Shown here piece by piece: positions 48,817-62,200 of a stretch of 64,000 nucleotides of DNA. The stretch comes from Erythrophleum ivorense. Taxonomy: Eukaryota; Streptophyta; Magnoliopsida; Fabales; Fabaceae. The stretch lies in NCBI GenBank assembly GCA_026724425.1, contig JAIUCV010000019.1:11286612-11350611 (forward strand), given 5' to 3'. How positions within the stretch are numbered: the stretch's first letter is position 1; each line of letters opens with the position of its first letter. The notes under the pieces are model-generated. The model ran no database searches and had not been told where the DNA came from. It saw only the letters and a program-made list of their open reading frames with translations. The position numbers were made by a program, and so were the translations under genes.

Positions 48817-51580
48817 TGTAACACCTTACTGACTACACTCTCGTTCATCTCCCTCTAGGCTTGACTCCATATGATTTCCCCGGAAAATGACCAAAACTGT
48901 GGTATTTCACTGCTTAAAATCAGGGTTTAACCGGTCGTATTTTGCCCCGTGGGTCCCGTGAACCCATCATTCACATTCTCTATGCGAACACCATTTATAC
49001 AGCTTGTACATAGTCTCAAACAACTCACAAACCACAGGTAAGAAGCCAAAAACTCAGAAAATACAATTTCTCAATTGGGCCCATAAATCATATTTCTGGC
49101 TCCAACTTTGGAAAATCACAACTAATTCTAGAAAAATGGGAATCAAGCAAATCATAGCTCTCTGGAAAGCTTAGGATGCTAAATTCACACTAAAAATAAC
49201 TCCCAGCCTCAATCTCAACGTTTAGACCCTCATTGACATCAAAAAAAGAACAGATGTCCGGCTGTCCCTGATACTGACGCAGTCTACTGTCATGAACTTC
49301 GGAAATTCGTAATTAAATCCACAAAAATCCAATCAGGGAAAACTATATCAATTTGGAAAGCTACAGATGTGAACTATAGGAGAAAAATAAGTCCAGATCA
49401 GTTCAGGAGTTCTAAGACTTCGGAAACCGATAAAACAGTAACGAAGGTCAGAAACTTCCCTGATGCTGATACAAAACTTCAGCAAATCGTTTCTCTCTCT
49501 ACAGACATCCAATTAAGGTGCTTCCAGTTGGTATAGATCACTGTGGATATCTAGTTTATGCTCCTAAAGTTTCATGACATTTGGACATCATTTGGTCTAC
49601 GAGTGGCATGGTTTCATTTTCGGACTCAATGAACAGTACCATGACCAAAACATTGCAAATTCCCAATTTCAACAATTCATCAAATATTCTCTAGACCTCC
49701 GAATATTACCCACTCTAGCTTCCCAAGAAGCTCTCAATAGACTCTAGAGGCATGCCAAATTCCATACCAAGAAGAGCTCATCCGGTCATACTTTGACGGA
49801 GCTCACCCACTTGGTGGTTTTAGCACCACATGGGGTTCAAAACGGGTCTAAATGACCTCCCACATGCTCTAACCTCTATTGGGCAAATTTAAAAGTACAA
49901 ACATAGCATATATGAATTATCTAAGTAATCCAAATCATCATACATTCCAATTTCACTATGCTATGGAAGAGAATACACCATTTCACATAAGCCTCAAAAG
50001 GCCAACTTATACATTCTCATTACTTTAACCCTTTATATCATCCATACATCATTTGTACATACATTCACATGTGCTCATATAGTTACAACTCCAAAAATGA
50101 AAGGTGCATCTTCATTTTGGCACCTTATACATCAAAATAACCAAAAGAAACTACACATTTCTAAAGAGCTCCACTAGGCTCCGTGAGGTGTGCTCGCCTC
50201 TCCCTGAACACCACCTGAATAATAGGATGGGAGGGGAAGGGGGTGAGATTCGGGAGAATCTCAATAGCTCATACTCATTCAAGATGCAATCAAGGCATAT
50301 ACTAGTCAAACATGCAAACAAATCATCATAACACAACATATGTGTTTCATGCCATGGAATCAAACCAATGCCAAGACTAGGCTCTAGGGACTTTCGGTCT
50401 AGCCTCACCCGAGCTTTAGGACTTTTGGATCGGCCTCACCCTTGGTTTAGGGACTTTTGGCTCCTCCTCACCTGTCTCAAGGGACTTTCGGCACCACCTC
50501 ACCCGAGCAATTTTCACACATCATATCATAAACATAGTGGTATCAATGCATCAAGGCAAAATCAATGGCATATCTCATCATACAAGTACATACTCAACAT
50601 GTAATGACTATTACACAACCAAGAATGCAACAAGAACAGAGTAGAGAGCTACCTTCTCGGATTACACAAGTCTTCCCTTTCAATTTCTCCTCTCCCTCCT
50701 TGATTTCACACTCACAACAGGGTGGAGTTTCTTCCTTTGAGCCTAGGCATAACAAGAGCATCAAGTCATTCTCTCATAGCTTCAATGTCTCTCACAAAAC
50801 TAAAAGAGACTCTTCATCAAATTAAACCCTCACTATCCTCACAGATCTAGGGATTCTCTCTCTAGAACTCTACTCACTCTCCTTCCTCTCTCAAGCTCTC
50901 TAAGAAGAAAGCAAGGAAGAAGAATTGAGGATAAATGAGTTCTACCCTCCTTCTAGAGTAGTTTTCCCACTTCCCTCTTCTAAACCTAACCCAAAACAAC
51001 TTCTAAAACCGTAGAAAGAGAAAGCAAGAGGAGAAGACAACAGGCTAAGGAGAAAAGCTAGGGAAATCTAAAGCTTACTCACCTCTTTGCTTGATCTCCT
51101 TGCTTCTTGGCCTCTCTCTCTCTCTCCACCGCTCTCTTCTCTCTCTTTGGTCGAAGCTCAGGTCGGTTCTAAGAGAAAGGAAAAGTTTAGACTCTTTAAA
51201 AAGTCAAAATCTCTCTTTTTACGCTTTTTCTGGACCGCTCTCGCTATAGCGAGTCATCATCCTCGCTACGGCGAGCTCGTGCAAGTTCCAGACTTTGCCT
51301 TCGCTATGGCGTCGCTACGGCGAGCTCGGCCTGTTCCAGACCTCTGCCGTCGCTATAGCGCCGCTATGGCGAGCAACTCCCTGGTTTCTGTATGGCATGT
51401 CGCACTCGCTACAGCTAGGAACATCTTAGCTATTGCGAGGAGGCATTCTCGCTATGGCGACTCTATTTCTTGCTATGGCGAGAAGACTTAGAAAATTTTC
51501 AGCCTTCGAAAATTTCCCAGCTTCCTCTTTTCTCATTTTTTTCTCTCATTTCTTATCTTTCCTCTTTTCTGGTTGTTACA
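48817..51580 (-). mobile_element. Solo LTR L4, 2764 bp, with perfect target duplication
   Basis: It starts tgtaacaccttactg and ends tggttgttaca. The 5-mer ctaac lies on both sides (48812-48816, 51581-51585). L1 carries the uninterrupted site at 1095-1099 within 'gagcctaaccacacaa'. On the minus strand a consensus 5' splice site (gag|gtgagtaag) lies at 51083/51082, behind a GA-rich leader, which suggests a minus sense. It has no coding sequence. Confidence 0.9.
51240..51483. repeat. Array of GCTATAGC-type short palindromes (array 2)
   Basis: It opens with the perfect palindrome ctcgctatagcgag (51240-51253), then ctcgctacggcgagctcg, tcgctatggcg, tcgctatagcgccgctatgg and others, about nine units. 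The order of variants parallels array 1. Confidence 0.85.
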
Positions 51581-52065
51581 CTAACCACACAAGAAATATG
51601 GGATTATTCTCTTAACACTTAATTCATAAAGCTAGAGATTTCTTTCTAGCGACCCTACTAAGCATGTAAGAGTTAGGGGTTCTTTCTCTCACTAGAAACT
51701 CATCAACTCTCCTTCCTCTCTCAAGCTCTCAAGAAGGAAGCAAGGGAGGAGTAAAGATATGTAAGTCTTGGTCTTCTTCAAGAGGGGTTTTCTACTCTCC
51801 CTCTTCTAAACCAAGCTCAAAACATGGCTACTTTAACTACTAAAACCGTGGAAAGAGAGGATAAGGGGAGAAGAGCAACATACTAAGAGAAAAGTCATAG
51901 AAATCCTTACCTTTCTTGTTCTTCCTTCCTCCTCTAGGCTTCTCTCTCTCTCCTCCGCCCTTTTCTCTATCTTAGAGTGAGCTCAAGTCGGTTACAGAGT
52001 GAAAGAAGGAGTTGGAACGCTTTAAAGAGGAAAATCCTCTTTTTTCACGCTTTTCCGGACTAACC

Positions 52066-52296
52066 CTCGTTATAGCGAGCCATGACCTTCGCTACGGCGA
52101 GCTCGTATCAGTCCCAGACCTCTGTCTTCGCTATAGCGCGCGCTACAGCGAGCTACGCCCTGATTTTTGTATGGGATGCCCGAACTTGCTATAGCTAAAA
52201 GTATTTTCGCTATAGCGAGAAGGCATTCTAGCTATAGCTAGACCATTTCTTGCTATAGCGAACAGGTACATTCGCTATAGCTGGGCTATAGCTAGC
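52066..52296. repeat. Array of GCTATAGC-type short palindromes (array 3)
   Basis: About nine or ten units, here with more exact gctatagc cores in the second half (52206, 52230, 52252, 52272 and 52285 regions). The end of the array contains 'gctatagctgggctatagct'. Confidence 0.85.
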
Positions 52297-52453
52297 AGAC
52301 TTAGAAAATTTTCAACCTTCCAAAAATTTTCAGCTTTTCTTCCCTCTTTTTTTTTTCTTTTCTTTTCTTCTTCTTCTTTCTTTTCTTTTCCTGGTTGTTA
52401 CACAAAATATCTAGATTAATAAGAAAAATCTTTCAATTGATATTGAATTACCT

Positions 52454-52471
52454 TCCTTGACAATAGTGCCA
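52454..52471 (-). other. Degenerate Athila-type primer binding site
   Basis: The minus strand reads tggcactattgtcaagga. The usual Athila/Tat site is the tRNA-Asp complement tggcgccgttgccgggga. The six differences are all C-to-T or G-to-A changes. It lies 9 bp inside the LTR edge. Confidence 0.68.
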
Positions 52472-52480
52472 AAAACTTAT

Positions 52481-53715
52481 TGTAACAATTTCGCAAGCAT
52501 ATAAGTTGTACAAGTAATAAATTAGTAAGTATAGTATCGTTTCCACAAGGAAGAAATTCAATTACTAATCATCAAAACTAATTCTATTATCTAAACTATC
52601 AATTTGGAATCAAAACTAATAAAGTAAAGTTAAAATAATAAGATTTGTTACATAACCATTGACTGTATGTAAATGCAAAGGCTCTAGAATCTAGAATATT
52701 TTATTTACCCTCCTAAACTTCATACAGAATAAACTCTTGCAACCAAATTCAATTGAATTAATGGCAATCCCACTAATGTGAGTGTAATTTCTTCTTTAGA
52801 TAAGTCACCATGCTTGTACTAAACTTATGTCTACTTTCACATTGACTTAGTATAAACCCATTATTTATAAAGGATTCAATGCAAATATTTGCAAACTACT
52901 CAAATGTAAATCATATCTATATAAAATTACTATATGAGTCTATTACTCTAGTAATCTACACTGTAAATCAACATCTCAATCCTTTCATAATACATCATAT
53001 GAATAATGGCTAATTATTCTATTATTTATAGATAATATAAAAGAGTAATAGATTAATTTAATAAAAATTATCACGAGATTATTCTAAAATCAAGTTAATT
53101 AGTAAATATATTTATCTAAATTTTAGATATATAATCCAACTACTTATAATGAGAATCAACAAGCAAATAGCCATAGAATTGAACAAATCCATGATTCAAA
53201 AGCTAAAGAAAAGGGTAAAGATGAAACTAATAGTAGATTTAAGTGATTCATTGATGCAAACTTTAGATTTTTAGCATAACTTTAGTGTGTTCCTTTACAT
53301 CTCCTCTCCTCCCCTATATCTTTGCTTCTCTAGGTCTTTTCTCAATCTCCCCCTTTAAAAATTTGAAGGTACCTCACAAAAAGCTCTAATTTTAGTCCAA
53401 CACAAGCAGCTTATATCAAAATCACCCATTTACATGGCTTGCTTGTGTAGGTTTACACGACCATGTAACTTTACATGGCTAGCCCTTGTAGGCTTTTGGT
53501 TTGCTCAAAACCTTCCTTTTTCACATGCTTATACTCACTAACACAGCTATCCCATATTCCTTGTTAAATATACTTGACTTTTGGCTAATTCTCTTATGCT
53601 TTTCATTTTCCCTTATACTTAATTAGATCATATAAAAAACATATAAAAAATACATAATCTAAATTTAATTACTCAATTTTATCTTAGGAAATACATGCAA
53701 ATTTAACACTCATCA
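52481..53715 (-). repeat. 5' LTR of the Athila/Tat-like element, about 1.24 kb
   Basis: The minus-strand start is tgatgagtgttaaatttgca (from 53715) and the end is cgaaattgttaca (52481). The block with cgcaagcatataagttgtac and the segment 'tatcgtttccacaagg' near the sense 3' end are typical of Athila/Tat-type LTRs. A partner LTR was not found in the window. Confidence 0.72.
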
Positions 53716-56662
53716 TTACTGCACTTAGAGAGGAAATTGCAAGAGTGTTTTCTAAATGTGCAAAGGCTTCATAAAGATAGAAAGAACATGAAAGGAAAAA
53801 GAGATAAAGGAAAGAGAAAGAAAAAGAAAAAGGAAAATTGGATATATATATATATATATAAGAAGGTACATGATATTTTTCGACTAAGATCAAAGTGAGG
53901 CACATAATAGATTGTTTTTGCACACCGAAAGTAAAATAGAAACTCACAAAATTTTTTTATTCCTAAGGACAACTTGTTTTAAGATTTTAAGAAACAAAAG
54001 TATCCCAATAAATACATGACAAATACCACAATAGCTCTTTAAAATAATTTTCAAGCTCCAAAATTATTCTAAAATTAACTAGTCTTTGTTTTCTACATTA
54101 AAGTAATTTATTTTACATTAATAGGAATTATTTTAATTTGCTACTAAATTTTAAACTAATAAGGATCTTATTATACATTAAAATTTTAAGTTGTTACATT
54201 TGGCCTAAGCTTGTCACTTGCACATCAATATCCTTAGCACCCTTTTTTCAACAATCTTTGAACCCCTATGGTTGAAATTAAGTTACTTGATAACTTATTA
54301 CAATCACCCTAAATTAAGAAAGATGATTTTCTAAGAATGTCAAACTTTATTGAATTTAGACTAAATGTGTTGAGTTCCATTGTAAGAATTCATCATTTTC
54401 ATTATAGTTTTTTTTAAATGCATTATAGTTTTAAAAGAAAGAATAACTAATTTAAATGAAAAAATTCTGAATATAATGATAATATCAGCTAATTTTTTCA
54501 AATTAATTATTTCTTTTATTAAAACTATGATGAAATTGTTTAAATTATTTATTTTTATAAAGTTATGATGAAAATTTTCAATTTTTTGGAATCATTTTTG
54601 AATTTATATTAAATTAGAGGAAAATTTGTTATTTGTAGCATATAAAGAAGGTTTTATTAATTTTTTTATTAATATATTTTTATGAATACAGCTGGCTCTA
54701 CTTAAAATTTTTAATTAAAAGAACAATTGAAACAAAAAATAAAAATTGAATTAATGGGAAGATATGTTATTTAATTGAAAAATTCATTCATTTATATAAT
54801 AATAAAAAAGTATAAATTCTTTTCTTTACAATAATTAAATTTTTTTTAAAAAAAAAGAAATATAATGCAGGTACATTACATCGTGGTATAGCATAATGTT
54901 ATTGCATTATATTAGCAGGCTATTTTTAGTAGCTTGCCAATCATATAAGAAGTCATTGATTTTTTATAAAATTAAAATAAAAATCAGAGAAACCACATCC
55001 CATGTTATTTATTTTTTTAAAAATGAAATATAAATAAATATTTTTTTTAAGATATGATTTTAAATAAAAAATATTATTTAAATAAAAAATGACTCAAAAT
55101 TTTTAAAACAATGTATTGCCGTGGCTGAATTACGCACACCAAACAAAATAAGACGGCTCATGTTTGGCGCAAGGATCCTGACACAAGATTTAGGGGTCAC
55201 TCAAACAGAGTGGGGTCCCCTCGTTTTCCATTCTTTGCATATTTTATTAATTACTGTTTATTGTTGAAATATATCGTCTATTTTATTGTTGATTTGCTAA
55301 TTATTTACTGTTTCACGAGGTGCATGTGCGTCAATTAGATGTTTCATAAATCCTTAAAATTTATAATAGTTACAATTTTTATAAATAAAAAGTGAATGAA
55401 TCAAAATAATTTATCTCTAAAATAAAATGAGAAGCTAAATATAGTTTCTATCATTACTGTCAAATTATATACATTGATCCAGTTGAGTTTATTGAATTAT
55501 GAAGAGATATAAAAATTTTAGGCTATTCTTAACACATTGTATAAGATAAATTATCATAACATGTGCAATATTGAAATATAAAGTATTATGTTACCTTGAC
55601 ATACTTTTTAATATTACAATGTTATGTAACATTCCAATTGAATATAATATTTTAATTTGTCATACCAAAATATTTTTAAAGCATAGCGACAATATTGCGA
55701 CAATTTAGAAATTGTTTCATAAAATTAAGACATGGATTGCTTTATTAAATTAATAATTTTCAGTTTTTGTTAACTAAACATTTTACAACCCAAATTTTTT
55801 TTTTAAAATATTAATATTTAAACAACGCGAAGACATAAACATTTATGAATGTCAACATCAATAATTTAGTATCATATATAATATGTGAAACCCATAAATA
55901 CTCCTAAACAAATTAAATCAAATTATAAACCGAATTATAACATTCATATATTTTGGACAATGCTAAAGTTCAAGGCCTAACACTTATGTCAAGTTTTTTT
56001 TTTTTAATATTTTTGTCAATATAAATAAGTGCGCTTAAAAATTTCTGCACAGGATTCAACAAATACAAATATGCCCTCACCAAGATCTATAACTGATTAG
56101 CAAATATATATATATATATATGGATATATCATTCACATTAATTTATGAGAAGGAAAAAAACTTATCAATCTTCTTCGATATATCATTTACCTTAAAGATA
56201 TATGATCGCATGCATTAATTTTTTTTCCAAGCAAGTATAGGGTTCAAGATAATACTTCAAGGTACAAAATCTCCAGCCCCAAATTTTGAAGGTAGAGCCT
56301 GAAATGTTTGATTTCCAGGAGAGTGGGGTCCACAACAGATCATAAGTAGCTGAGAGAGATAAAGAAAGAGCCAGATTTGTGGAGTGTGGATAAAATGGCG
56401 AACGAATCTTCGGTTGCAGTTATAAGTGGAGATTATAATCGTTCATATTTACAAAAATTATTTTCTATTTTGATATTCTTTTAATTTTTAAAGAAATAAA
56501 TACAAGATAAAAATAATTATTTAATTTTTATCAGATAAACTTCATCTTGATTTATTGCCCCTATAATAACAAATTTAAATAAAAAATAATAATTGAAAAT
56601 AAAAAAATTTAAAATTTAAACTATTTAAATCAAATTTAAACAGTTCAAATTTATTACTCTTA
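53716..56662. other. AT-rich intergenic region
   Basis: No gene recognised. It contains a purine-rich tract at 53770-53840, (TA)n runs at 53842-53860 and 56104-56121, and long A/T runs. An isolated ATG in good context at 56395 opens a short frame of about 30 codons with no recognisable product. Confidence 0.55.
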
Positions 56663-57220
56663 GGGCCCGTTTGTTACGCAGGAAAGACCATTCCTGTAAT
56701 AGAAAAGAGAATGGGAGAGCAAGGAAAGCATGTTTGGTATGCAGCGTAGTCTTTTCCTTGGAAAAGTCCAAACCCTCAAATATGGGAGAGTGCAAACCTT
56801 CATATTTGTGATGGAAAGCAATCTATCTTAAGGGAAAGCAAATTTTTGGACCATTTTAACCTTGTGTGTTTTAATTTTTGATGGTAGAGATAATTAAAAT
56901 TAATTTTTTAAAATTAAATTTTATTATTTTATTATTATCAAAAATAAAAAATAATTATTTTTCTTATTTTTTTATTTTTATTGATAATTAAAAAAATTAT
57001 TTTATTATATTTTATAATTATTAATAATAAAAAATAATTAAGAATATTTTGACCTTTTAATCTCTCTTTCATCTCATTTCAAATATAAAAAAATAAAAAT
57101 ATTTATTTTTTTGTTTCCATCATACCAAACATACTTATGGAGTACAAGATTTCTTTTTATTCCCATTCCATTCCCCATTTTCATTCCATGAATGCTCTCT
57201 CCCGCCTACCAAACGGGGCC
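56663..57220. mobile_element. Tourist-like (PIF/Harbinger) MITE, 558 bp
   Basis: The terminal inverted repeats are gggcccgtttgtta and ggccccgtttggta (12 of 14 match). The 3-bp target duplication tta is at 56660-56662 and 57221-57223. Subterminal 'gaatggg' and 'cccattcc' blocks extend the symmetry. No transposase. Confidence 0.85.
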
Positions 57221-59165
57221 TTAGATATGTTATTTCCCAAAAAAGCAACAAAGGATCCTTTCGTGGATAGAGCGTGTGCTCTTCGGCCAACTAGAATTTA
57301 GGGAAATCACAACGTCTTAGCCCAACGGTAAAAATTCAACTGATAAAGCTCTACCCATAAGTGAAAGAATCGAAATCGAAATACACAAATGAATAATAGG
57401 TTGTCAAAGAGAGACTCTTTCTTGAACCGTGGCTATAATATAGTTTAAGAGTTAGATAGACAAGGTTCAGCCCATAACGTGCAAGCCCAGCTCAATAGAT
57501 AATTAAGCTTATGAACGGGAAACCTGAGTGGAAAAAGGAACGTCGCTACCAGAGGAATCAGAGATGTCATGTGCCGATGCGGGTAAAGTTTTGACTGTCG
57601 ATGTTAGGCTCGATTTTAGGGGGATTTTAAAATTGAATCTCGTTGTCTTAACTCGTGTCTTCCTTAGTCCGCTCGATTTAATATAGGGCAGGGGGCTAAA
57701 CTGAGCGATTTGATATTTTTTTAATTTATTATAAAAATTATAAAATAATTTAAAAAAATTTTATATAAATATTTATAAAATTATATTTTATCTTTAAAAA
57801 TTAAAATTTTGATATAAATTTTTATAAAAAATATATATTTTTTATTTTAAATTTGATTAGATTAATATATCTTTTAAGGACAACTTAAATTTATTATAAA
57901 AATTATAAAATAATAATTAAAAAATAAAATTTGTATATAATTTTTTATAAAATCAATTTTATTTTTAGGGCCAGATCAGGTCTTTATTGCCATAAAGGTT
58001 AGTCCGATTCTTAATTTAGTCTAATTTTATAACTCGATTTGACCCTAATTTTTTTTTTAATTTTTTTGTGTCCGGTCAAAGGACCTCATGAACACCCTAA
58101 AAGAAATATCACATGGGAAAGGCAAGATGGAATGGGAAGCAATAGCCTATAACAGTATAAGAAAAGAAAATAGATCCTCAAAATTAATTTGTGAGTATAG
58201 AAGATTTAAACTCTTAAGCAGAATGTGAATAAGAGGGCTTGCTAAGGATGGATTTAGGATTAAATTATTGTGGGCAAAAATTTAAAAAGATTGAGATATT
58301 CATATATATATAAATTTTAGGTTAAAAAATGTATATCTAGCATTTTTTTTGTAATTTATTAATATAAGTAACTATGCCTACTAAAAGAAAAAAGGAACAT
58401 CTTTCATCATATTTTAACTCATAAATACAACGTGATATTACAGTTAAACATATTAATATTTATTTTCATTTTTTATAAATTAGGTATTAAGTAGTTAAAT
58501 AATTTATTTATCAAGATTTAATGGACTACTGAAATGCAATTAACATGGTATTATGATAATTTTTCTTGTTAAGAACAATTTCGTTGAAAATAATTTAAAA
58601 AAAAAAAGAAAGAAAAAAAAGCCCCTTCTTATCTCTTCATGGGTGTGAAATGAAAAGGAAAAATTACAGATTCCAACACTAGTTCATCACAAAGATCTTT
58701 ACTAGACCATTGGATGGATAAAGTAATACACCATTTAGGCTAAAGTAAGTAAGTCCATTTTAATTCAAATATAATTACACATAACGACATTACGCTCTCT
58801 GCCCCTCCAATGATACAAAATGGTTACATTTAGTTATAAACTTTTATATCTTTATTGTCAATTTTTTAATACAATTAATTGCAAAATTTTTTTAAAAAAT
58901 TTAATATTGTACCACTCAAAATTTATATCCTATAATATTTATGTTAAAAAAGATCTAATAATAAACATATAAAAATTATATCTAAATTTTTTTCTTACAT
59001 AAAAATATTTTTCAGCTTATGTCAACTGGATGTTAAAAAGTCAAGACACGTCCTTCTGCCTCCTCCATGAGTGACTTTCCCCTATGTGACGGCGACATTA
59101 TCCTTCCTGGCTTTGGGACCGCAAATTTAAGAGTGCATAAACGCTTGGAGACAGAATGCAATAAT
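57221..59165. other. Intergenic region upstream of GH1 gene B
   Basis: AT-rich, with poly-A/T runs and a small less AT-rich part at 57250-57620. No coding or RNA gene could be supported. Confidence 0.5.
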
Positions 59166-59168
59166 GCA

Positions 59169-59174
59169 TATAAT
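59169..59174 (+). promoter_or_regulatory. Possible TATA box of GH1 gene B
   Basis: tataat lies 80 bp before the ATG. A start about 30 bp downstream would leave a leader of about 50 nt made mostly of the AAG repeat and would exclude the upstream ATG at 59067. This rests on position only. Confidence 0.35.
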
Positions 59175-59205
59175 AGGATAAGAGGCTTGATGTTGGGACG
59201 CAGCC

Positions 59206-59249
59206 AAGAAGAAGAAGAAGAAGAAGAAGAAGAAGAAGAAGAAGAAGAA
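59206..59249 (+). repeat. (AAG)n microsatellite abutting the start codon of GH1 gene B
   Basis: About fourteen AAG units run directly into the A of the ATG at 59249. It is likely to be length-variable between individuals. Confidence 0.95.
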
Positions 59250-62200
59250 TGTTGTTGAAGGTGTTACTCGCAGCAGTGACGTTGGTAGTGGTTGCTGGTG
59301 GTGACTCGTTTAGCAGAGATGACTTTCCACTCGACTTCTCGTTTGGTGCAGGAACCTCAGCTTATCAGGTTCTTCTTTCCATAATTATCAAAATCTTAAC
59401 CAAGACAACATTATAAATTGATGGCTGATTCAAAATTTTTTACTTATCAATTTTTTTTTCCCCTTCTGTCTGAGTTTGTATGTCAACAATGGCCTGTCTT
59501 TTCTTGATGGAAAAGGTTGAAGGCGCTGCAGATAAAGAAGGAAGAACGCCCAGTATATTTGATTCCTACGCCCATTCTGGTACTCTCCCTCTCTGTCTCT
59601 AATCTCAGAAACTTAGGAACCTTTCACTTCCTTTCGCTTTCTGATATTATTATTTATTATTTTAAACGCCACCTTTTTGTAGCTTTCAATTATTACAATA
59701 GTTATACTAAAATTATTTCAACATATAATTAACATCAAAACTGTCTTTTTGTTTTTGTTTTTTCATTTTAAATCAAATATATACTCAACCCTGCCATAGC
59801 ATTTACTGGACAGTAGAGGAGTTTTTAATATTAATGCAGTCCAAAAGTTTTGATAATGACCAATATGTAAGTCCTTACTCATGTTGTTATCTTGACTCTG
59901 ATCTACGTTAAAAATGTTTTTGATATACTAATATTTAAGATGATGAATGATATCTAAAATATTAGAGTATTATAGAATGATACTTTTTTGGATGATAGTT
60001 TACATTGGTAAAAAAATTATGGGGATCTTAAAATTTTTTTATCTTTGTTAATTTTCATAAATACCGCATGTATTCTTTCTATGAGAAGTTTTGATTATTA
60101 TGCCAAATGTGTATTCGACAAAAGAACCAAGCAAAGATTATGGTATTCTTATGCTTTAATATCCTGTACCATAATATCCGAGAAATCATGAAGTAAAATA
60201 ATAATGTACCACCATAGTCTAATTTTAATATCCTAGATTTCTATTTAGAATTTGAAAACAGTTATTGATTAGTTATTAATTAATTAAAAGTTTATAGGCC
60301 AATTTTGTAAATTTAGAGTTAATGATTCTCTATTTAAATTTAATTTTTAGTTAACATGACGGGAGCATATGGAGACATAGCAAGTGATCAATATCACAAG
60401 TACAAGGTTTGTATATGTGGCATACACAAAAGAGCATTATAGATATTGTGAATTAGACCTCTGACTCTATAGCGATGATCACTAAAAATAAAGGACAATT
60501 TGAATCGTGAAAACACTAAATGATTAATAATTGTTCTTTTTTGTAATCAAAATCATGCACAGATTAATTGTTTCTTTTGGGATGTTTCATTGCATCATGT
60601 TTGACAAAACCGAGATTGATGGAAACCATTGTGCATTCATTTGTTTGACTTGCTAGATGTGCACACTGATTTGTTGCAGGAAGATGTGGCACTCATGGCC
60701 ACCATGGGGTTAAATGCCTACAGATTTTCCATATCTTGGTCAAGACTTATCCCAAGTGAGGATCCAAATGTTATTGATATCCCTCAAACTCTTGTTTTGT
60801 GTCTAACCATCTCGTTCTCATGCATTTCCAGATGGAAGAGGACCAGTCAATCCCAAGGGTTTGGAGTATTACAACAACCTTATCAATGAACTGATAAGAC
60901 ATGGTTATCATCATATCTATTTATTAAACACCTGAATGCTTGTTTGTTTCATTAGAGTGGGGTGGGAAAGGATGGAGTGGAGTGGAAAAATATTCTAAGC
61001 TCGTATGTTTTAGAAGCTTGCCTCCCCATTCTTTCAACTATTATTTACACGTAATCACAAGGTGGACTCATTTTAAAATAGATTGGGCCTTTAAAGGTAT
61101 AAACTTTTAGAGCTAAGTTTGAGCCCAAGCTTAGCCTGATTTTAGTTTGCTTTTTTTGGCTTGGACTTGGCCCAATAAAGGGACAATAAAGCCCAGCCTG
61201 ACCTATTTATTCATGTCCAAAAATTTAGTTTGCATTTCAATTTTATTTTTCATTTTCTCTCATGATTGAGTGCTTATAGTTTTCAATTTTTGACTCCAAT
61301 TATGATGTCACATATCTATAAAGAAATTAATATTTAGGAAGTCTTTTTATAATAGTTACAAGTAGTTGTTGATGACTCAAAATTAATTTTAAATAATAGT
61401 AAGTAATTAAGCATTATGAAACTAGCTTCTACCACCCACATTTATACTTGATTAATCTTTTATTAGTCTTCTGGTAACTATATATACACACACACTATAC
61501 GAAGTTAGGCTAAAATTGAAAAATATTCTAAATTTAGCACGTTTTATAAATTAGACTTTAATATATGGGCTTTTTTTTAATCAGGCTTTATTTATCATGC
61601 TCCTTTTTTAGACCGGCCCTGTTCAATTGGGTGGCCTGTTCATCCTATGACCAGATCCATTATTATTTTGTCCTTTCTAAGAATTAGTGGAAATCAAATA
61701 TAAAGCGTGATATTGAAATTAAGTATCTATAACCCACCCCACCTTTAGTAATCATTCTAACTTCCAAACAATGAAAGTAGGACTTCCATCCCTTCATTAA
61801 GCATCCAAATTGTATAACTCTCCCCCTGCTCCATTCTATCCCACCTCTGAATAATATTTATATCTATGTTTTGATCTTGTAGAAATCCAGCCACATGTTA
61901 CATTACATCATAATGACCTACCACAAGCGCTTGAGGATGAATATGAAGGATGGCTTAGTCGAAGATCTGTGTATGACCATTGCATCCTGTGCTAACTAGC
62001 AAGTTATACATTTGGAATTTACTAAGATTTACATATCTATATATGTATGCTTTGCAGGGAAGACTTTAAAGCATATGCAGATTTGTGCTTCAGAGAGTTT
62101 GGCGATAGGGTTAAACATTGGACCACATTCAATGAGCCAAATGCATTTGCGATGTTGGGCTATGATTTGGGATTAGGACAGCCTCAACGATGTACTCCTG

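Larger units (their letters stand above)
46720..52402 (-). mobile_element. LTR L3 inserted in the Athila 5' leader, holding L4
   Basis: It starts tgtaacaccttcatttc and ends ggttgttaca. The flanks are aaaaa (46715-46719) and caaaa (52403-52407), a likely but imperfect target duplication. Own parts are 46720-48816 and 51581-52402, about 2.9 kb. The right part contains palindrome array 3. The opposite terminus resembles J and B, while the array side resembles L1 and L4. Confidence 0.8.

Noticed and set aside
51087..51491. 134-codon frame across palindrome array 2
   Set aside because: It reads through the GCTATAGC repeats. The equivalent region of L1 is open on different frames and strands, so repeat composition explains it.
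56395..56490. Possible first exon of an unknown gene, starting MANESSVAVISGDYN
   Set aside because: Good ATG context and a leader-like upstream region, but the frame closes after about 30 codons, there is no clear splice donor and no recognisable product.
57250..57620. tRNA-like or SINE-like sequence around 'tcttagcccaacggtaaaaattc'
   Set aside because: One box-like stretch only. No cloverleaf, no matching second box at the right distance and no poly-A tail with duplication.
59517..59732. 71-codon frame starting inside exon 2 of GH1 gene B
   Set aside because: It is a shifted reading of exon 2 plus intron. The GH1 frame with splicing explains the sequence.
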